Source: CAZEMR01 sp964513465
GTDB lineage: Bacteria > Bacteroidota > Ignavibacteria > Kapaibacteriales > UBA2268
Direction: 5' to 3'
Assembly: GCA_964513465.1 (NCBI GenBank)
Contig: CAZEMR010000002.1
Location: forward strand, 1 to 64,000
DNA: 64,000 bases
Position numbers and translations under genes: made by a program. How positions within the stretch are numbered: position 1 is the stretch's first letter; every line of letters begins with the position of its first letter. The notes beneath the pieces are model-generated. The model worked only from the letters and a program-made list of their open reading frames with translations, was not told where the DNA came from and did no database searches. Of the stretch, positions 17,648 through 27,500 are shown piece by piece.

Positions 17648-18991
17648 ATGTCGTACGACCTTGGAGTAATCGGAACCGGATATGTAGGATTGGTGAGCGG
17701 CACATGCTTCGCAGCGACCGGAAACAACGTATATTGTGTGGATATTGTCGAAGAAAAAATCAAAAATCTGAAAAAAGGCATCTGCCCGATATTCGAACCT
17801 GGGCTGGAGCATCTGCTGCATCGCAACCAGCGCGAGGGCAGGCTGCACTTTACAACAAGCCTCGAAATGGCAGTCGAAAACAGCAATATCATATTCCTCT
17901 GCCTGCCGACTCCGCCCAGCGAAGACGGCTCGGCCGATCTGCAGCACGTATTGAAAGTGGCAGCGGATATTGCCCGTATTATTAAAGAAAAAAATATTAC
18001 TGATAAAAGAATCGTGGTCAACAAAAGCACAGTACCCGTAGGCACAGGCGCCCGGGTACAGGAAATATTCGACCGCGAGCTGCCCGAAGGCCAGGTCATG
18101 GTGGCAAGCAATCCGGAATTCCTCCGCGAAGGCTTTGCAGTCGATGACGCAATGAAGCCCGAACGCGTTGTGGTCGGCACCAATAGCGAATACGTCGAGG
18201 AAATCATGCGCGACCTCTACGAGCCATTCGTCCGCAGCGGCAACCCAGTGCTGGTAATGGACATAAAGAGCGCCGAGGTAACCAAATACGCCGCGAATTC
18301 ATTTCTTGCCACAAAAATCTCTTTCGTCAACGATCTCTCGGAATATTGCGAGAAAGTCGGCGCCGACATCGAGAAAATCCGCATGGGGATCGGCTCGGAC
18401 AGCCGCATAGGCAAGCGCTTTTTGTTCGCCGGCATCGGCTTTGGCGGATCGTGCTTTCCGAAGGATGTCCGCGCGCTGATACATTCCTCCGAACAGGAAG
18501 GCATAGAGCTTGAAGTAATCAAAGCCGCCCAGGAAGTAAACCACCATCAGATTATGCGATTTTTCGAAAAAATCAAGGCGCGGTTCGACGGCAATCTGAA
18601 GGGCAAACGCATTGCAATCTGGGGGCTGGCGTTCAAACCGAACACCGACGATACCCGCGAAGCTCCGGCGTTCTTGCTGATCGACCGCCTGCTCGAAGCC
18701 GGCGCAAGAGTCAGCGCATACGACCCCGAGGCAATGCCAAATACTCAGATGCGATTCAAGGACGCAATCGAATACGGCCGTAATATGTACGACTGCGCCG
18801 AGGCAGCCGACGCTCTGGTGGTCGCCACCGAATGGACGGTATTCCGCAAGCCTGATTTTGACAAGCTGAGCGAAAAGCTGGCCGGCAAAATAGTATTCGA
18901 CGGCCGCAACCTTTATAATCTGGAGGAAATGGAAGAAATGGGCTATGAGTATTATTGCATCGGGCGCAAAAGCTCGCGCAAATTGCTCTGA
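17648..18991 (+). CDS. ugd: UDP-glucose 6-dehydrogenase, 447 aa
   Basis: This enzyme oxidises UDP-glucose to UDP-glucuronate with two NAD+, feeding capsule and exopolysaccharide synthesis in the cytoplasm. The N-terminal Rossmann motif is GTGYVG (residues 9-14). FLCLPTPPSEDGSAD, NKSTVPVGTG and SNPEFLREG are the usual family signatures. The catalytic Cys is in GGSCFPKDVRAL (about residue 269), and the C-terminal domain carries IWGLAFKPNTDDTREAP. Length is typical. The ATG at 17648 is preferred over a GTG two codons upstream because AGG then sits five bases before it. It is a monocistronic unit between two terminators, about 10 kb from the glycan locus it could supply. Confidence 0.96.
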   Translation: MSYDLGVIGTGYVGLVSGTCFAATGNNVYCVDIVEEKIKNLKKGICPIFEPGLEHLLHRNQREGRLHFTTSLEMAVENSNIIFLCLPTPPSEDGSADLQHVLKVAADIARIIKEKNITDKRIVVNKSTVPVGTGARVQEIFDRELPEGQVMVASNPEFLREGFAVDDAMKPERVVVGTNSEYVEEIMRDLYEPFVRSGNPVLVMDIKSAEVTKYAANSFLATKISFVNDLSEYCEKVGADIEKIRMGIGSDSRIGKRFLFAGIGFGGSCFPKDVRALIHSSEQEGIELEVIKAAQEVNHHQIMRFFEKIKARFDGNLKGKRIAIWGLAFKPNTDDTREAPAFLLIDRLLEAGARVSAYDPEAMPNTQMRFKDAIEYGRNMYDCAEAADALVVATEWTVFRKPDFDKLSEKLAGKIVFDGRNLYNLEEMEEMGYEYYCIGRKSSRKLL

Positions 18992-19306
18992 AATATTTAA
19001 ATAAAAAGCGATTGATCAAAATTAGCCACCAAAGTAAAATAATGAATAATATTATTCTTCTAATACAGAGGGGCGGATATTATTCAGATGCATGACAAAT
19101 CGCACTAAGGCTAATATATAATGATATTTACCGAAAATCGTGTCCGGCCTCCGGGTCTGGCACGGTTTTTATTTTATATAAATGAGAATTATCATGCCCA
19201 TTGCGAAAAAATTTAATTTTGCAGCGCGGGCGCCGATAATTATATTAGCGGCAGCGCATATATTTTAATTGCGTTAATTATGTATAATTTAAACAAGAAG
19301 TGAAAA
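18992..19306. other. Intergenic region between ugd and fliL
   Basis: 315 bases, AT-rich. It contains one terminator hairpin (19139-19176) and, after it, a 28-codon frame (19182-19268) with no ribosome-binding site that I do not accept as a gene. The fliL promoter should lie between 19180 and 19300. TATATTTT near 19257 differs by one base from the Bacteroidota -7 element, without a clear -33 partner. Confidence 0.5.
19139..19176 (+). terminator. Rho-independent terminator downstream of ugd
   Basis: CGTGTCC and CTGGCACG pair (with one G-U) around a GC-rich loop, followed by GTTTTTATTTT. It lies about 150 bases after the ugd stop and before fliL. Confidence 0.75.
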
Positions 19307-19945
19307 ATGGCCGACGAAAAAACCGAAGAAAAACAAGAGCCGGTAAAGCCGGAAAAGAAAGCTAAGAAAGTCTCTCTCGGTGGCGGTCTCTCGCTGCCGG
19401 TAATTATCGGAGCCGTGGTCGGATTGCTTGTACTTATTGCCGCTACTGTGATTATTTCAATCTTTGTGGCAAGCAAATTCATGCTGCCCGAGCAATCCGA
19501 AGAAGCCGCCAAAGGAGGCGAGCACACCGAAAAAACCGAGGATGAAACCACGGCGATTACAGAAGAAGACCTTGCTATGGCCGAGGAAGAGGACTTCCAG
19601 AAGGGCCTGGTCGGGGTGCAGTACGTAAAAACCGGACGAATTACGACCAACCCGAAGGGGGCGTCGCAGTTTATCGTGCTCAATCTCGGGCTCGAGTTCC
19701 GGCTGAAAAACAAGGATAATGACTGGGTCGAGGAACCCATCGATCCCGAAGACCCTATGGTTATGCATATGCTCAGCAAGGTCAAGGGGATAGTCAACCA
19801 GGTGCTCGGCACCATGACAGTCCAGGAGCTGCATGACAAGCGCTCTGAGATGCCGCTGATACTGAAAGAAAAACTGAAGGAGACATTTGTCCAGTACAGG
19901 ATGTTCCTTCGGGAAGTAGTTATCGAAGAATATATAATACAATAA
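19307..19945 (+). CDS. fliL: FliL-like flagellar basal-body protein, 212 aa
   Basis: FliL is an inner-membrane protein that surrounds the flagellar stator and supports torque. Visible: a charged Lys/Glu N-terminus, a single transmembrane helix at about 30-53 (LPVIIGAVVGLLVLIAATVI), an acidic linker, and a periplasmic FliL domain from about 100 (VKTGRITTNPKGASQFIVLN, LGLEFRL) ending REVVIEEYIIQ. Identity rests on topology plus position immediately before fliM. The acidic linker is longer than in enterobacterial FliL. First gene of a fliL-fliM-fliN-fliO run. Confidence 0.88.
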   Translation: MADEKTEEKQEPVKPEKKAKKVSLGGGLSLPVIIGAVVGLLVLIAATVIISIFVASKFMLPEQSEEAAKGGEHTEKTEDETTAITEEDLAMAEEEDFQKGLVGVQYVKTGRITTNPKGASQFIVLNLGLEFRLKNKDNDWVEEPIDPEDPMVMHMLSKVKGIVNQVLGTMTVQELHDKRSEMPLILKEKLKETFVQYRMFLREVVIEEYIIQ

Positions 19946-19960
19946 ATTATCAGATCGATT

Positions 19961-21001
19961 ATGGCCGACGTATTATCACAGAATGAAATAGACAGTCTGC
20001 TTTCGGAAATGACCAGCGGCCGCGTGGACGTCGACGACGTACTAAGCGGAAAGATCGCAAAGGGCGATATATCGAACTACGACTTCCGCCGCCCCAACCG
20101 AATCAGCAAGAACCAGGTGCGGACACTTCAGACAGTGCATGAAAGCTTTGCCGAGGTGTTCGGATATTATCTGGTCTCGAAGCTGCAGACCGTTGTGTCT
20201 ATTTCTGTTACATCGGTCGATCAGCTGTTTTATTCCGAATTCATACTGTCGGTATCGAACCCGAGCTGCCTTTATGTATTCGATATCGAAGGCACCGACG
20301 GCAGCGGCATACTCGAGGTAAGCCCACAGCTTGCATTGACTGTGGTGGAGCGTCTGCTCGGAGGCTCGGCCGAAGTGCAGGTGAAGCCGCGGTCTATAAC
20401 GCCTATCGAACAGGCGGTGGTGCGCAGCGTGGTCGAACACGCGCTGTCGGATCTGCGTAATTCATGGCGCTCGATAGCCGACCTGCGGTTCAAGTTCCAG
20501 CGTCTCGAGATGGAAGCCGACTTCGTTCAGGTGGCGCCATCGTCGGAGATCGTGGTGGTGATTTCGTTCGACGTCAACGTAGGCGTGCATAATTATCTGA
20601 TGAATCTCTGCTTTCCGACCTTTGCGCTCGAGGAAGTGCTCGCGCGGCTTAACCGCCAGCAGGTGAGCTCTACTCTGATCAACCAGAGCTCGCGCCGCAT
20701 CCGCGAGAATATGCAGGTGATGAAGCAGCAGATGTCCACCACCTATCTGCCATTATTTGCCGAGCTTGGCAAGACGTCACTTTCTGTCCGCGAGCTGCTC
20801 GAACTCAAGGTGGGCGATGTAATAAAACTGAACAAAAGAATTAATCAGGAAATAGAAGTATATATCGGCGACAGACGAAAACTTGCCGCGCGGCCCGGAA
20901 GCGTCGAAGGCAAGAAAGCGGCAAGAATCACACGCGAGCTTACGGAAGAAGACCTTTTTGAAGAAGATATTACCTACAAAGAAGAGGAGTATAAAAGATG
21001 A
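19961..21001 (+). CDS. fliM: Flagellar motor switch protein FliM, 346 aa
   Basis: FliM is the middle C-ring protein that receives CheY-P and sets rotation direction. The N-terminal CheY-binding motif [10 protein letters not shown] is at residues 5-14. The CheC-like middle domain follows ([20 protein letters not shown], then FAEVFGYYL; also [25 protein letters not shown]). The C-terminal SpoA/FliN-like domain is at about 255-330 ([20 protein letters not shown]). Length is normal. Its TGA overlaps the fliN start by four bases (ATGA), indicating translational coupling. Confidence 0.96.
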   Translation: MADVLSQNEIDSLLSEMTSGRVDVDDVLSGKIAKGDISNYDFRRPNRISKNQVRTLQTVHESFAEVFGYYLVSKLQTVVSISVTSVDQLFYSEFILSVSNPSCLYVFDIEGTDGSGILEVSPQLALTVVERLLGGSAEVQVKPRSITPIEQAVVRSVVEHALSDLRNSWRSIADLRFKFQRLEMEADFVQVAPSSEIVVVISFDVNVGVHNYLMNLCFPTFALEEVLARLNRQQVSSTLINQSSRRIRENMQVMKQQMSTTYLPLFAELGKTSLSVRELLELKVGDVIKLNKRINQEIEVYIGDRRKLAARPGSVEGKKAARITRELTEEDLFEEDITYKEEEYKR

Positions 21002-21417
21002 CTATGACCCAGGACGAAATAGATCAGCTGATCTCCAGCGGCGGACTCGAGGAAGAGCCCGAAATCGAAGAGGAAACCAGCGAAGAGGAAGGCGGCGAAG
21101 ATGAATTCCAGGACGAATCCGAATTCGATCATGAATCCATCTATTCCCCGCTCGATCCCAAACTCGAGCTGCTCTACGATCTGCAGCTGCCGGTATCGAT
21201 CGAACTTGGCCGTACGAATATGCTCATTCGGGACATACTCCGACTGGGCCGCGGTTCGGTTATCGAATTCGATAAGCTCGTCAGCGAGCCGGTCGACGTG
21301 CTCATCAACGGCAAGAAAGTCGCCGAGGGCGAGGTAGTCGTGATCGACAAGCATTTCGGTATCCGCATTACCACACTGGTGGACCCGTCCGACCGTCTGC
21401 GCTCGGTCAAGCGCTGA
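20998..21417 (+). CDS. fliN: Flagellar motor switch protein FliN with CheY-type N-terminal motif, 139 aa
   Basis: FliN forms the base of the C-ring and docks the export ATPase complex. The C-terminal SpoA domain is clear: [60 protein letters not shown]. The N-terminus is unusual. Residues 4-12 (TQDEIDQLI) copy the CheY-binding motif seen at the start of FliM, and an acidic linker of about 30 residues joins it to the SpoA domain. That resembles FliY, which carries the motif but also a CheC-like phosphatase domain; that domain is absent here. It may therefore be a short FliY-type switch protein. The start overlaps fliM by four bases. Confidence 0.93.
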   Translation: MTMTQDEIDQLISSGGLEEEPEIEEETSEEEGGEDEFQDESEFDHESIYSPLDPKLELLYDLQLPVSIELGRTNMLIRDILRLGRGSVIEFDKLVSEPVDVLINGKKVAEGEVVVIDKHFGIRITTLVDPSDRLRSVKR

Positions 21418-21456
21418 TAAACAGCTGATTCAAAAATTATAGCAGGAAGCGGAATT

Positions 21457-21870
21457 ATGCCTGAAGCAGCATTGCTTAAGACTTTTTTTACATTACTGAT
21501 CGCCGTTGCGGCGCTTGGCGGACTATTGTTTATTGTCAAAAAAATCAGCCGCCGCTCGGCCTCCGCCCGAGATAACGTCGGGCTCGAAGTCGTATCGCGG
21601 CTCAATCTCCAGCAGAAAAGCCAGCTCTTCGTTGTCAAAGCCGCCGGCCGCACCCTGCTGATCGGCGCCACCGATCGCAGCATCAATACACTCGCCGATC
21701 TGACCGACGAATCCCGAGAAAAATCCGAATTACAAACCGGCAAAGATTTTACATTCGATAAAAAAATCAAACCTGACCAGCTGCGCGCAATCAAAATGGC
21801 TGCATCAAAGGGCGGTTCCGACCAATTGTCATTTGCCTCGTTCCTGAAATCCACCCTAGGGAAATCCTGA
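21457..21870 (+). CDS. fliO: FliO-like flagellar export protein, 137 aa
   Basis: FliO is a small membrane protein that helps assemble FliP in the flagellar export gate. One transmembrane helix lies at about 8-28 (KTFFTLLIAVAALGGLLFIV). It is followed by the family's beta segment, VVSRLNLQQKSQLFVVKAAG, and RTLLIGATDRSINTLADL. The tail is basic and variable. Position directly after fliN is the usual place for fliO. The genes that normally follow (fliP, fliQ, fliR) are absent; mreB comes next. SD: GCAGGAAGCGG shortly before the ATG. Confidence 0.82.
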   Translation: MPEAALLKTFFTLLIAVAALGGLLFIVKKISRRSASARDNVGLEVVSRLNLQQKSQLFVVKAAGRTLLIGATDRSINTLADLTDESREKSELQTGKDFTFDKKIKPDQLRAIKMAASKGGSDQLSFASFLKSTLGKS

Positions 21871-21940
21871 ATCCCGCAATTATTAAAATAAATTTAATAT
21901 TTTTCTCAAAAATGGTGTGCGAATTACACTTATTTATCCT

Positions 21941-21948
21941 TATTTTTG
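21941..21948 (+). promoter_or_regulatory. Candidate Bacteroidota -7 element upstream of mreB
   Basis: TATTTTTG matches TAnnTTTG exactly and would place the transcript start about 45 bases before the mreB ATG. No good TTG is seen 17-21 bases upstream, so support is partial. Confidence 0.3.
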
Positions 21949-21999
21949 TAAATTAGTTAAATCGCGATTTACCTTAATTTCAAAAAGTAAAAATAATTC

Positions 22000-23025
22000 A
22001 TGGGATTGTTCAAGTTTTTCTCTAACGACATCGCAATAGATCTGGGTACTGCCAACACTCTGATCTGGATGAACGGCAAAGGCACTGTGCTCGACGAGCC
22101 AACAATAGTTGCCTTCGACCGCTCGAGCAAACATATCATCGCTATCGGCCACGAAGCCCAGTCAATGATCGGCAAAACCCACAGAGATATAGTAATCATA
22201 CGCCCCATGCGGGATGGCGCGATTGCAGACTTCGAGATTACCGAAGGTATGCTCCGCGCATTTATCCGCAAGGTATCAATGAGCTGGCAGCCCGCACGCC
22301 GAATGGTGGTATGCGTGCCCTCGGGCATTACCGAGGTGGAAAAGCGCGCCGTTCGCGATAGCTGCGAGCACGCCGGCGCCAAGGAAGTGCACCTGATAGC
22401 CGAGCCAATGGCCGGAGCAATCGGTATCGGGCTTAATGTGCACGAACCAATCGGCAATATGATTGTCGATATTGGCGGCGGCACCACCGAGATAGCCGTT
22501 ATCGCGCTCTCCGGCATAGTGGCCGACCAGTCGATCCGCATCGCCGGCGACGAGATGACCCAGGCGATTGTGCAGTATTTCCGCCGGATGCATAATATTC
22601 TGATTGGCGACCGAACAGCCGAAATGATCAAATGCAGCGTGGGATCGGCCGTATCGCTCGAGGAAGAAATCGACATCGAAGTGCGCGGCCGCGACCTCGT
22701 ATCGGGCATTCCGCGCATGATCCAGGTGAGCAGTACGGACATCCGCGAGGCGCTTTCGGAGGCAATCAACGAGATAGTCAACGCTGTGCTGAGCTTGCTG
22801 GAGCGTACCCCGCCCGAGCTTTCGGCAGATATTTTCGACCGCGGAATTATACTCTCCGGCGGCGGAGCATTGCTCAAAGGGCTCGACGAAAAACTGCGGC
22901 GCGAGACCAGCCTTCCGGTCCATGTGGCCGAAGACCCGCTGACCGCTGTGGTTCGCGGCACCGGCAAGGTGCTGGAGCATTTTTCGGAGTATCAGTCGGT
23001 ATTGATCAAAAGCTCGAGATATTAA
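22000..23025 (+). CDS. mreB: Rod-shape protein MreB, 341 aa
   Basis: MreB is the bacterial actin that guides cell-wall synthesis for rod shape. Phosphate 1 motif DLGTANTLIW is at residues 14-23. PSGITEVEKRAVRDSCEHAG and HLIAEPMAGAIGIGL follow. Phosphate 2 is DIGGGTTEIAVIAL (about 158) and the adenosine motif is LSGGGALLKGL (about 286). Length matches the family (about 340). A strong terminator follows at 23046, so most mreB transcripts probably end before mreC, giving more MreB than MreCD; that dosage point is inference. Confidence 0.97.
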   Translation: MGLFKFFSNDIAIDLGTANTLIWMNGKGTVLDEPTIVAFDRSSKHIIAIGHEAQSMIGKTHRDIVIIRPMRDGAIADFEITEGMLRAFIRKVSMSWQPARRMVVCVPSGITEVEKRAVRDSCEHAGAKEVHLIAEPMAGAIGIGLNVHEPIGNMIVDIGGGTTEIAVIALSGIVADQSIRIAGDEMTQAIVQYFRRMHNILIGDRTAEMIKCSVGSAVSLEEEIDIEVRGRDLVSGIPRMIQVSSTDIREALSEAINEIVNAVLSLLERTPPELSADIFDRGIILSGGGALLKGLDEKLRRETSLPVHVAEDPLTAVVRGTGKVLEHFSEYQSVLIKSSRY

Positions 23026-23045
23026 AAACATGAAAAATTCGTTAT

Positions 23046-23085
23046 AAACACGGGCGAAGGCAATCGTGCCCGTGTTTATTTATTT
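23046..23085 (+). terminator. Terminator between mreB and mreC
   Basis: A perfect 10-base stem, AAACACGGGC (23046-23055) with GCCCGTGTTT (23068-23077), has a 12-base loop and is followed by ATTTATTTATG. It lies 20 bases after the mreB stop. Confidence 0.85.
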
Positions 23086-23112
23086 ATGAGCTAATATATA
23101 TTTCCAGAGAAA

Positions 23113-23967
23113 ATGCGGCAATTCGTAAAATTCGTAGAAAAATACAAGGAATACATCACCTTCACTGCGCTGGTGGTTATCAGCCTGTCTCTGATCTCGA
23201 TGGGAAGCGTCTCTAAGATTGGCGGATTCCGAACATTTGTGATCGGCAGCATGGGCTGGCTGCAGGAGATATTCGCATGGATACCCAATCCCGGCGCGCT
23301 GCAGAGCGAAAACCGCGCTTTGAGAGAGCTCAATCTGAAATACTCCGCCGAAGTCACCAAAATGCGCCGATCACTGATCGAAAACGAAAAGCTGCGCGAT
23401 ATGCTCGACCTCCGCGACAGAAGCGAGCATCGGCTGATCAGCTCGGAAATCTCCGGACGCACCACCATCGAAATGCGGAATTATATCACGCTCAACAAGG
23501 GCGAAGAGAGCGGCATAAGGCCCGGAATGCCGGTGCGCACCGACGCAGGCCTTGTCGGCACTGTGCTCGGCGCCACCGATAATTACGCAATAGTAGAGCT
23601 ACTGACCAACCGCAACGTCCGGGTAAGCGCAAAAGTCCAGCGCAACAATATTCCCGGCATAATGGTTTGGGAGGGCGGCGAGAATTTTATTTTCAAAAAC
23701 GTCCCCGAATCCTTCGATGTGGAAAAGGGCGATGAAATAATTACATCGAATTACAGCAATAAATATCCGGCCGAAATTCCCATCGGCGAGATCGCAAGCG
23801 TAGGGGACGACCCCGGCTCGCTGTTTCTGCGGATCGAAGTGCGGCCATTTGTTAATTTTTCGACCTTGCAGCAGGTATTCGTGATTGATACCCTGCCCGA
23901 TCCGGAACGCCAGGACCTTATCCGTCGGATGGAGGACAGGCTGCGCGCTCAAAAAAGCAAGAACTGA
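23113..23967 (+). CDS. mreC: Rod-shape protein MreC, 284 aa
   Basis: MreC is a periplasmic scaffold that links MreB to the wall synthases. An N-terminal transmembrane helix (about 15-35, ITFTALVVISLSLISMG) is followed by a coiled coil (about 65-100, NRALRELNLKYSAEVTKMRR). The MreC beta domain follows, with NYITLNKGEESGIRPGMPV, VVGTV-like GLVGTVLGATDNYAIVELLT and TSNYSNKYPAEIPIGEIASV. Its stop codon overlaps the mreD start by one base (TGATG), so mreC and mreD are coupled. Confidence 0.94.
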   Translation: MRQFVKFVEKYKEYITFTALVVISLSLISMGSVSKIGGFRTFVIGSMGWLQEIFAWIPNPGALQSENRALRELNLKYSAEVTKMRRSLIENEKLRDMLDLRDRSEHRLISSEISGRTTIEMRNYITLNKGEESGIRPGMPVRTDAGLVGTVLGATDNYAIVELLTNRNVRVSAKVQRNNIPGIMVWEGGENFIFKNVPESFDVEKGDEIITSNYSNKYPAEIPIGEIASVGDDPGSLFLRIEVRPFVNFSTLQQVFVIDTLPDPERQDLIRRMEDRLRAQKSKN

Positions 23968-24506
23968 TGCGGAATGCCATGAAGATACGTATGGAAAATA
24001 TGAGCAAATTTAACAGCGAGGCACTGCGCTGGGTCAGCTATTCGATTGCCGCGCTGCTACTGACTATTGCGCATGTCGTCCTGATCGATCTGGTGGCTAT
24101 CGGCGGGATGACCCCCGATCTGCTGTTAATTTTGACTGTATGGATAGTAATCCACGAAGGCCGTTTCAAAGGCCTGTTTGCCGGGTTTGCTATCGGACTT
24201 CTGCTCGATCTTTTATCGACGGATGTTATTGGCACCAATGCGCTCACCAAAACTGTGGCTGCGTTTATTGCCGGAGCATTCTATCGGGAAGGCAAAGCCG
24301 ACCAGATTGCCGGCAGCCTGAAATTTCTGATGATCGTTCTGATCAGTTCGATTGCCCATAATTTAATTTACTACTTTTTTTATCTGAGAGTTACTGAAAT
24401 AAATCTCTGGGAGTTTTTTGCTAAATACGGCATCGCGACCTCGCTTTATACAACAATTGCGGCGGTATTCCCCATGCTGACCAAAATCCCCCGAAAAGGC
24501 CTTTGA
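23967..24506 (+). CDS. mreD: Rod-shape protein MreD, 179 aa
   Basis: MreD is the small multi-pass membrane partner of MreC. Hydrophobic segments lie at about 20-45, 48-75, 95-115, 122-142 and 155-172 (for example TPDLLLILTVWIVIHEGRFK and GLFAGFAIGLLLDLLS). The early DLVAIGGMTPDLLLI and FAGFAIGLLLDLLS stretches fit the family. Several Met codons occur in the first 12 residues, so the exact start is uncertain; the first overlaps the mreC stop. The usual next genes mrdA and rodA are missing and smc follows 31 bases later. Confidence 0.88.
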   Translation: MRNAMKIRMENMSKFNSEALRWVSYSIAALLLTIAHVVLIDLVAIGGMTPDLLLILTVWIVIHEGRFKGLFAGFAIGLLLDLLSTDVIGTNALTKTVAAFIAGAFYREGKADQIAGSLKFLMIVLISSIAHNLIYYFFYLRVTEINLWEFFAKYGIATSLYTTIAAVFPMLTKIPRKGL

Positions 24507-24537
24507 TCAATTTTTGAAAAATTATTATTAAATATAT

Positions 24538-27500
24538 ATGTACTTATCAAAATTAGACATAATAGGGTTCAAATCCTTCGCCCAGAAGACCCAGTTCAAA
24601 TTCAGCGATGGGCTATCGGCAGTGGTAGGCCCCAACGGCTGCGGCAAGACCAATGTGGTAGACGCCATCCGCTGGGTGCTCGGCGAACAGAAGACCTCGG
24701 TGCTGCGCTCGGATGTGATGGAAAACGTCATATTCAACGGCAGCCGCTCGCGCAAACCGCTCGGAATGGCCGAGGTTACTCTGACCCTTGAGAATAATAA
24801 ACAGATATTGCCAACGGAATATACAGAGGTCACAATCTCGCGGCGGCTCTTCCGCAACGGAGAGAGCCAATACCTGCTGAACAAGACCAAATGCCGTCTG
24901 CGCGATATTGTCGATCTATTTATGGATACCGGCATGGGCGCGGATTCATACTCGGTGATCGAGCTGAAGATGGTCGAGGCAATCCTCAGCGGCCGCACCG
25001 AAGACCGCCGCCACCTGTTCGAAGAAGCCGCCGGAATCACCAAATATAAAATGCGGCGCAAGGAGGCATCACGCCGGCTGGCCAGCGTCCGGAGCGATCT
25101 CGAGCGCGTCGAGGATATAATCGTCGAAGTACGCAAGAACGTTAATTCGCTATCGCGCCAGGCCGCCAAAACCCGCCGCTACAACAAATTACTCGAAGAG
25201 CTGAAAACGCTCGATGTGGCTCTCCTGGGGCAGGACTATCTGGCAATCAGCGGGGTTGAGAGCGAACTCGCCGGACATATCCGCGGCCTCGTTGAAGAAA
25301 AGGCATCGCAGGAGAAAGCGCTGTCGGAATATGAAAATTCGTTGACTATACTAAAAAGCAAAATCGACGAACTCGATGCGCAATATAAAGATGCCCGCGC
25401 CGAGCAAAGCCGGATCGACCAGCTTATTTCCGACAAAAAGCAGGCCTCGGCCGTCAGCCGCGAACGCATCAGCGCAATGAATTCCGCCAGCGAGCGGCTG
25501 AAGGCAGAGATTGAGGAATTAGAAAATAATTTTGAAAAATTCACAAGAAATATCGAAGATTCTTCCGAAAAATTAATTCAACTGAATGACCAGAAACTCT
25601 CGATAGAATCAGACTTCGAGCAGATAAAACGCTCGCGCGACGAAGTATGGCAGATGGTGCGTAATCTTCGCGATAAGGCAGCCTCTGCCGGCCGCGAGGT
25701 GATCTCGGTTAAAAATCAGATCGAATCTTTGACCAATAATCTGAAGAAAAACGAAAGCCGCAAGGATTCGCTGAAGCAGAGGATATACTCCGGCACCGAA
25801 GACATCGGTCAGCTCCGCTCACAGATTGACGAAACCGAGTCCGAACGGCAGACGATGAACGAGAAGCTTTCCGGGCTGGCCGCAGACGCCGAGGAAAAGC
25901 GGGATTCGCTGAAGCTCGCCCGCGAACGCAAGCAATCGATCGAATCGCAGATAAACGAGCTAAAAATCCGCCACACCGACCGCAAAAACGCGATAAGTTC
26001 GCGCCGCGCGTCGCTGGAATTCCTCTCCGGACTGGTCGATACCGACGAAAGCTCGAAATTCCTGATCCGCTCCAAAGACTGGCAGCCAACGGGCGACAAA
26101 TCGCTATTGATGGAGCTAGCCGGCGCCGACGAGAAATTCCGCATAGCAGTGGAATCCGCGCTTGGCGAGACCGGGCGCTATTTTGTGGTCGATTCGCTCG
26201 GCGACGCCTACGCCGCCGTAAAGGAGCTTAAGGACAAGCAAAAGGGTAAGGCAACATTCATCTGCCGCGAGAAGCTGCCCAATGTGCCGGCTCCCGAAGC
26301 TGCCCCTGAAGGCGAATATATATATGGATGGGCCAGCGAAATCGTTCGCACCGATGACGCTCTGCGCTCGGCGTTACGTGAAATTCTCGGTCGCACTCTG
26401 ATTGTGGATAATACAAAGATTGCTTCCGAAATGGTGGATTCCGGCCGCGCCGTCTGCGCCGTTACGCTCGATGGCGAGCTCGTTCGGAAGGGCGGTATCA
26501 TCCGCGGCGGGACGGTATCCAAAACCGAAGGCCGCACCGTCGGCAAAAAAGAGCGTATGGATAAGCTCACCGCCGAGATCGAAGAGCTTCGCGCTGAGGC
26601 AGCCTCCATCGAATCCGAAATTGCGGAACTTACCGAAGAAGGGCGCTCGATTGACCTCGATGCGATGCGCCGCGACACCGAAAAAACCGAAAATGAGATT
26701 AAACATACCGAGCAGGAAATTGCCCGCCAGGATTTGAAGCTCGAATCTCTGGGAAATAAAATTGCTAATATCGAGGAAAATCTGGAGCGGTTCAACGAGG
26801 AGATTGCCGAAGCCGAAGCCGAAGAATCGGATATGCGCTCGGATGTCGCCGGGCTGACCGAAAAGCTCACCGAAGCCGAAGCAGCTCGGGATGCTCTCTC
26901 TGAAGATCTCTCCGCAGCCGAGGAAAATCTTGCCGAATGGGACGAGAAAAACCGCGAGGCCGAGGTCAGCTCCGCGCGTTTGCGCGCCGAAACCGCCGCA
27001 CTCGAAAAAGAGCTCGCGCAGCTTCGCGATCGAAAGCATTCGGCCGAAAAACGCGCCGAAGATCGCCGCGGCGAGCTTGCATCCAATGCCGAATCTATAG
27101 AAGAGCTTGATAAAAAAATCGGCGAATTGGAGATAGAGCTCGAAAGCGCAGAGCTTAAGCTCGAACAGGCCCGCAACCGCACCGACTATCTTGCCGAGCA
27201 GACCGCCTCGCTACGCGAGCAATCCGACAGCCAGAGCGACGCGATGAAGCAGCTACGCAGGGCCTACGAGCGCGGAGTTGAGAATATTCACGAAAAGGAT
27301 CTGAAGCTAAACGAATATCGCAATCAGCTCAGGAATATTTCGATTAAGATGCGTGAAAAATACGATACCGACCCCAAAGCAGCCGAAATTGTAATCGACG
27401 AGGATTTCGATATAGAAGCCGCACGCACCGAGGTGGCCGCAATCCGCGAGAAGCTGAATAATATCGGCAACGTGAACTTCATGGCGCTCGAAGAATACGA

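Noticed and set aside
17461..17985. 174-codon plus-strand frame overlapping the start of ugd
   Set aside because: It overlaps the diagnostic NAD-binding region of ugd in another frame and has no recognisable features.
19182..19268. 28-codon frame upstream of fliL
   Set aside because: Too short, without a ribosome-binding site or conserved features.
26208..27182. Long Ser/Arg-rich minus-strand frame opposite smc
   Set aside because: The reverse complement of Glu/Ala-rich coiled-coil codons (GAG, GCC, GAA) gives Ser, Arg and Phe; no ribosome-binding site and no domain.
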